From Gemmatimonadota bacterium (GTDB taxonomy: Bacteria; GCA-2686955), in contig NYZA01000120.1 of NCBI GenBank assembly GCA_002686955.1, forward strand, positions 1 to 64,000: a DNA stretch of 64,000 bases, written 5' to 3'. The notes under the pieces are model-generated. The model searched no databases. It saw only the letters and a list, made by a program, of their open reading frames with translations, and had not been told where the DNA came from. The position numbers were made by a program, and so were the translations under genes. Numbering within the stretch: the first letter of the stretch is position 1; each line of letters opens with the position of its first letter. Of this stretch, positions 59,953-64,000 are shown piece by piece.

Positions 59953-61601
59953 ACCGAGAGAGAGCCCGCCCGGAGCTCGTTCGCCCCGATCGGAACGTTG
60001 ATCACGTAGGGACAATCCGCTTCGAGTCCGCGCCGGATCGCGGGACCGAGCTCGCCGGCGCTCTCGATCGCTTCGCCACCGCCGCCCATGGCGCGCGAGA
60101 TGAGCGAGTAGTCGGTCGGCGCCAGGCCGGTCGCCACGGCCCGTTCTTCTCCGTACATCTGCACCTGTCCGCGCCGGATCTGCGACCAGGCGGCATCGTT
60201 GCCGACCACCGCGACGAAGGGGATCCCCTGTCGAACGCAGCTTTCTATGTCGAAGCCGTTGAAGCCCACGGAGCCGTCGCCCCATGCGATCACGACCGCT
60301 GCCTCGGGATGCGCGAGCTTTGCCGCCATTGCATAGCCCGGGCCCACGCCCAAGGTCCCCAGCGGACCGGCATCGAGCCAGCGGCCCGCTCGGCTCGGCC
60401 GGATCATGCCGGCCACCGATGCAACGAAATCGCCACCGTCCCCGATGACGAAGGCGTCGTCGGGAATCGCTCGGGCGATCTCGGCTCCGACCCGGATCGG
60501 GTGCATCGGGAACTCGCCCCGCCCCGCCAACTCGTCCAGCTTCGATCGTTTCGCGGCGTCAGCGGCCCGAAGGCGCCCCAGCCATTCGCCCGACTCGTCG
60601 AGGGGCATTGCGTCGGTCGGCAGCGCCGCCAACATCCCTTCGAGCGCCAGTCCCACGTCCCCGGCGATCCCGACGCCGGCGGCCCGGTTCCTTCCGATCT
60701 CGGTCGGGTCGAGATCGACGCGGATCAGCTCGAGATCTTGGGGCCAGGCAGGAGCCAACCCGTACCCGATCCGGAAATCGAGCGGAGTGCCGATCACGAG
60801 CGCGAGATCGGCTTCCGCGATCGCTCTTGCCCGCCCGCCCGTCAAGTACGAAGGGTGGTCGGGCGGCAAACAACCGCGGCCCTGGCCGTTCAAGAAAGCC
60901 GGCAGGTTCAGCCGATCGCAGAGATCGCGCAATCGACCGGCCGCGTCACACCAGAACACCTGAGAGCCCGCGACAACGACGGGGCGTTCCGCCGCCGCCA
61001 GTTTGGCCGCCGCCTCCTCGATCTTGGCGGGGTCCACACCGGTCCTCGGCCGGTCCGAAAGCGGGTCGCCGTCCGGCGTGTTCGTGGCTTCGAAGGGGGT
61101 CATCATCGTATCGAGCGGAACCTCGAGAAAGACCGGCCCCGGAACGCCGGCGAGCGCCTCCCGAAACGCCGCCGCGACGTACTCCCCCGCCCGAGCGGCC
61201 TCTGGCACACGACGGGCCCATTTGGTAACCGGCCCGACCATGGCGATGTGGTCGCTTTCCTGGAGCCCGCCCCGGTCTCTCAGCGCATGGGGCGCCTGGC
61301 CGCCGATAACGACCATCGGCGTGTTCGATTGCATGGCGTTCGCCATGCAGGTGAGGCCGTTCGTCACACCCGGGCCGGCCGTGAGCAGCGCCACACCCGG
61401 GCGCCGCGTGACCCGCGCCCACCCTTCGGCCGCGAAGCCCGCGCTCTGCTCGTGGCGAAGGTCGACCACCCTCAGCCCATGATCGAGGCAGCCCTCGTAG
61501 ATCTCCATGATGTGTCCGCCACAGAGCGTGAAGACATGGGTGACACCTTCCGCCGCCAGGGCACGCGCGATCAGCTTGCCGCCGGAGAGCAGATCAGTCA
61601 T
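59949..61601 (-). CDS. Thiamine-diphosphate-dependent enzyme (acetolactate synthase/2-hydroxyacyl-CoA lyase-like)
   Basis: 550 residues. The PYR domain has the catalytic Glu in VDLRHEQSAGFAAEG (about 48-62) and TAGPGVTNGL; a central domain follows; the PP domain has WGDGSVGFNGFD with the metal-binding end VVGNDAAW (GDG..N). The sequence is closest in pattern to oxalyl-CoA decarboxylase/2-hydroxyacyl-CoA lyase or catabolic acetolactate synthase enzymes; the reaction is not settled. ATG at 61601 is inside the end of the beta-helix gene (8-nt overlap); ATG 61616 is the alternative. No small regulatory subunit gene (ilvN) is nearby. Confidence 0.85.
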   Translation of the reverse strand: MTDLLSGGKLIARALAAEGVTHVFTLCGGHIMEIYEGCLDHGLRVVDLRHEQSAGFAAEGWARVTRRPGVALLTAGPGVTNGLTCMANAMQSNTPMVVIGGQAPHALRDRGGLQESDHIAMVGPVTKWARRVPEAARAGEYVAAAFREALAGVPGPVFLEVPLDTMMTPFEATNTPDGDPLSDRPRTGVDPAKIEEAAAKLAAAERPVVVAGSQVFWCDAAGRLRDLCDRLNLPAFLNGQGRGCLPPDHPSYLTGGRARAIAEADLALVIGTPLDFRIGYGLAPAWPQDLELIRVDLDPTEIGRNRAAGVGIAGDVGLALEGMLAALPTDAMPLDESGEWLGRLRAADAAKRSKLDELAGRGEFPMHPIRVGAEIARAIPDDAFVIGDGGDFVASVAGMIRPSRAGRWLDAGPLGTLGVGPGYAMAAKLAHPEAAVVIAWGDGSVGFNGFDIESCVRQGIPFVAVVGNDAAWSQIRRGQVQMYGEERAVATGLAPTDYSLISRAMGGGGEAIESAGELGPAIRRGLEADCPYVINVPIGANELRAGSLSV

Positions 61602-63321
61602 TGCGGGTATCCCCATACCGGGGATCCATCATGCTCACACAACCCGAGTCCCCGACCGCGAGCCACAACAATCCCCCGGGGCCACCGTACGCCCCCAAAT
61701 CGGGCGTCGCGGAATTGAACGACCCGTAAGTACTGTCGACCGCCGACCAGGCGATTCCGTCCGGATCGCCCGTGCCTGCATCGATGCACGGAGAGTATGG
61801 ATGCAACACCGATTCGAAGGGGCCGAAGTCAAGCAGAAAGGGGTCCTCCTCGAAATTCCCTTCCCCTTGCCAGCCGCCCTCGACACAGGAATAGACGAGA
61901 TCCGGCGCGGTACCCAGGCTGTCCACCGCGGACGGGGAATTGTCCCAGAGGATGCAGTTTTCCGCGAAAGGAACGCCCGAACCGAAGATCGTAATGGCGC
62001 CGCTGGCAGAGTTGTCGGTCGAATTGTCGAGGATCGTGCAGTGGCGAATCGTCGGCGTACTCCAGAGCATCGCTCCGAACGCGCTGGACTTGAATGTGAA
62101 AGCTCCTCCCGTCGTTCTGGATACATTCTCTGTAACCACACAATTGCTCAACACGGGATCCGCATCGAAGGCATAGAGCGCGCCTCCACTTCCTCCGAAC
62201 GGTCCCCACGCCCGATTGCCCTTGATCGTGCAAGCGTCGAAGAAGGCGCGGGATCCGGTGCAGTAGATGCCGCCGCCTTCGGGAGAGGTATCCGCCATCA
62301 ACCAATTGTCTTGAATCGAGGATCGAACGAAGACAGGTGATGATGAAAGTATGTAGATGCCACCCCCTCGAGATTCAGCGACGTTTTCGGTGAATTCGCA
62401 CTCAACCCATCTCGCCTCGGCATCATCCGCGAAAAGAACGTACGCGCCACCGCCAAAGCTAGCGGTGGCCCTGTTCTCTGAAAAAGTGCTTCGTTCGAAT
62501 CGAGCCGCGGAGCGCCCGAGAACGAAAATACCTCCGCCGGCACGGGCCGTGTTGTTGTCGATCAGGCAGTCGGCGACCAGCGGCGCCGCACTCGAGAGGT
62601 AGACGCCGCCACCATCTATTCCCGCGGTGTTTTCGGTGATGTTGCACCGGGCGAACCAGTTGCCGGTCGACTCGGCGACGGCCGAGCCGTCTCCCAGGCC
62701 GTAGACCGCCCCCCCGTAGGTCGCTTGGTTCTTGTCGAGCGTGCAATCCAGCACCCGCACGACCGACTCTTCGTCGAAGAAGATCGCTCCCCCGAATCCA
62801 CCGTTCAGTGCGGCGTTGCTCGAGAAGGCGCATCTCTGAAACTCCGCCGTCGAGCTGCCCATGACAACGACTCCTCCCCCGCGACCACCGAAGGAATGGG
62901 CGGCGTTGTCCGAGATCACACATCGCCAGATCGAAGGCGCAGCATGGTCGATGTGAATGCCCCCTCCATCTTCCGCGAATCCTCCGGTGATCGTGAATCC
63001 GAAGAGGATGGCACTAGGAAAGGTCGTATCGGGGGAAGAGAAGCTCACGGCCGAGGCGATGTCAAAGCCGTCGATTACGGTTCCCGCCACCGTTTCGTCA
63101 TCCCAAGGATCGATCGAGGTCACGAACGGACCCTTCCCGGCGATGCTGATTCCGCCGCCGTAGGTACCCGGAGAGACGATGATCCGTTGGCGATCGACCG
63201 CCACGTCGACGGCCTCCTGCAGGGAGGGGAAGTCCGCCGGGACGTGAATGGGGGGCAGAGGTCCCGCCATCGCTCCGGTGGCTATCCATGGAAAGCTGAG
63301 AGTTTTTTTGATCGCGTTCAT
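61594..63321 (-). CDS. Secreted right-handed beta-helix protein
   Basis: 575 residues. Signal-like start (MNAIKKTLSFPWIATGAMA) and then HVPADFPSLQEAVDVAVDRQ and IIVSPGTYGGGI, the usual opening of pectin-lyase-fold proteins. About twelve repeats of the type N-x-A-x-x-G-G-G-I/V-Y/F follow (ENTAGIDGGGVYLSSA, NNTARAGGGIFVLG, ENVAESRGGGIYILSS), each a helix turn. The end is a choice-of-anchor-like segment with GDPDGI and DLGAYGGPGG. Role unknown; adhesin or glycan-binding is possible. Its stop overlaps the TPP enzyme start. Confidence 0.85.
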   Translation of the reverse strand: MNAIKKTLSFPWIATGAMAGPLPPIHVPADFPSLQEAVDVAVDRQRIIVSPGTYGGGISIAGKGPFVTSIDPWDDETVAGTVIDGFDIASAVSFSSPDTTFPSAILFGFTITGGFAEDGGGIHIDHAAPSIWRCVISDNAAHSFGGRGGGVVVMGSSTAEFQRCAFSSNAALNGGFGGAIFFDEESVVRVLDCTLDKNQATYGGAVYGLGDGSAVAESTGNWFARCNITENTAGIDGGGVYLSSAAPLVADCLIDNNTARAGGGIFVLGRSAARFERSTFSENRATASFGGGAYVLFADDAEARWVECEFTENVAESRGGGIYILSSSPVFVRSSIQDNWLMADTSPEGGGIYCTGSRAFFDACTIKGNRAWGPFGGSGGALYAFDADPVLSNCVVTENVSRTTGGAFTFKSSAFGAMLWSTPTIRHCTILDNSTDNSASGAITIFGSGVPFAENCILWDNSPSAVDSLGTAPDLVYSCVEGGWQGEGNFEEDPFLLDFGPFESVLHPYSPCIDAGTGDPDGIAWSAVDSTYGSFNSATPDLGAYGGPGGLLWLAVGDSGCVSMMDPRYGDTRND

Positions 63322-63387
63322 ATTCGTGGACCGGGTTTCCGCCTCAACTCCGAATCAAGGGAAAATACACCAACTTTCGCCGGGCGA

Positions 63388-64000
63388 TCAGAGCGTGTCG
63401 TGAAACGCTTCCGTCACATACCAGTTCGTCGGCTCGGCCAGAACCCGGCGACGCACCTGCTTCTCGTCGAAAACCCAGTAGACGAGCGGTTGCTCCCTCC
63501 CCTCCCAGTAGAACCCCGCATCGAGCAGTGCCGCATAGTGGGGTTCGCTTGCCGCGAGGTGGATTTCCAGCCACCCCACCCGGCCCAATGCCCATCTCGT
63601 GATACCCCTGGCCATGGCACGCAGGTCGTCCGGATCGGTCGTACCGAAGAGATCGACGACATGCCAGGTCCCGTCGCCGGGTTCAGGCGTCCGAATCAAC
63701 GCATAGCGTTGCACTCTCTCGCCCTCTTCCAACGCGAGAATCGTGTAGCTCCGTCCGGGCGCATCGTCGAATCGCCACCGAAGCCAGTCCAGGCCCCGCT
63801 CCTCGACGCATACATACTGATCCCGGCAGCGCTCCCAGAGATCCTCGAACCGCTCGTCGAAGCCTCGGACCTCCTTCACCTGCGCGCCACGCGGGTGAAC
63901 CCAGCCCGCTTTCCGTTCTCGCAAGCGGAAGCCGATGCGGTGCCGGCGAGACGACAGGTTCGCTCTAAGGGCTTTCATCCAGGCCAGATTCTCGTACCCG
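63388..64000 (-). CDS. GNAT-like acetyltransferase, 5' end beyond window
   Basis: The frame stays open to the window edge: the bases upstream of the ATG at 63978 read GYENLAW in frame, so the true start is likely outside. The visible part has a short basic stretch, then FDERFEDLWERCRDQYVCVEERGLDWLRWRF (in parts), DDAPGRSYTILAL, a WHVVDLFGTTDPDD turn and the C-terminal LLDAGFYWEGREQPLVYWVF, a pattern of GNAT-fold acyltransferases of the kind that modify peptidoglycan or glycolipid pieces. Which substrate is unknown. Confidence 0.55.
   Translation of the reverse strand, partial: GYENLAWMKALRANLSSRRHRIGFRLRERKAGWVHPRGAQVKEVRGFDERFEDLWERCRDQYVCVEERGLDWLRWRFDDAPGRSYTILALEEGERVQRYALIRTPEPGDGTWHVVDLFGTTDPDDLRAMARGITRWALGRVGWLEIHLAASEPHYAALLDAGFYWEGREQPLVYWVFDEKQVRRRVLAEPTNWYVTEAFHDTL

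Noticed and set aside
1-64000. Mobile elements, CRISPR arrays, rRNA genes, replication origin
   Set aside because: No transposase, integrase or phage-type protein, no regularly spaced repeats, no rRNA sequence and no DnaA-box cluster were found by reading.

Overview
The window is about 64 kb of GC-rich bacterial chromosome, densely coded on both strands. I see no insertion sequence, phage gene, CRISPR array or rRNA. Shine-Dalgarno starts are common, GTG/TTG starts are frequent and 1-8 nt stop/start overlaps are the rule. Several secreted proteins are of kinds common in uncultured FCB-type phyla (Eisenbacteria, Gemmatimonadota, Latescibacterota and relatives): an FlgD-like C-terminal domain, FG-GAP/ASPIC-UnbV, parallel beta-helix and matrixin proteins. 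Lipoprotein signals and an O-antigen-ligase-like protein point to a diderm. The phylum is an inference with low to moderate confidence. A haem-copper oxidase operon shows aerobic respiration.

Layout. 0-5.3 kb (minus): an operon DUF1015-serA-serC-sugar transferase, preceded by an unknown lipoprotein with its own terminator. 5.4-13.9 kb (plus): a cytochrome oxidase operon (subunits II, I, III, IV, a second III, a small CPSC membrane protein, a dihaem cytochrome c lipoprotein, a Crp/Fnr regulator, haem A and haem O synthases, DUF420). It lies behind a good sigma70-type promoter followed by two tandem FNR-type palindromes. 14-18.1 kb: an ADP-forming acyl-CoA synthetase converging on an M1 peptidase. 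18.2-29.2 kb (plus): phoH, 7TM-HD phosphodiesterase, ybeY, two CNNM/CorC genes, mgtE behind a structured leader, recO and a secreted FlgD-tailed protein. 29.2-36.4 kb: DUF72, then PP-loop thiolase, TusA-like, smpB, amidase, GerMN, murI, rph, rdgB, tRNA-Pro, tRNA-Arg and a ferredoxin. 36.6-40.6 kb: a beta-propeller protein, uridine phosphorylase with a small P-loop kinase, and a membrane acyltransferase. 40.6-50 kb (minus): a fused NfnB/NfnA/zinc-ribbon/rubrerythrin protein, an ABC exporter, rmlB and ileS. 50.4-56 kb: a secreted matrixin and partner, an O-antigen-ligase/TPR protein, a UnbV lipoprotein and an exported methyltransferase. 56.1-63.3 kb (minus): beta-helix protein, TPP enzyme, glycosyltransferase, YhbY-type RNA-binding protein and a GH57 enzyme, with a 179-bp imperfect palindrome before GH57. 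An acetyltransferase-like gene runs off the right edge.

Most unusual points: (1) the single-chain fusion of both Nfn/Sud ferredoxin:NADP oxidoreductase subunits with a rubredoxin-like/rubrerythrin tail, which suggests direct NAD(P)H-driven peroxide or oxygen detoxification; (2) tandem TTGAT-N4-ATCAA sites just downstream of the oxidase promoter whose operon encodes its own Fnr-family regulator; (3) a long palindrome that begins exactly where the YhbY domain ends; (4) a leader with mutually exclusive hairpins upstream of mgtE.
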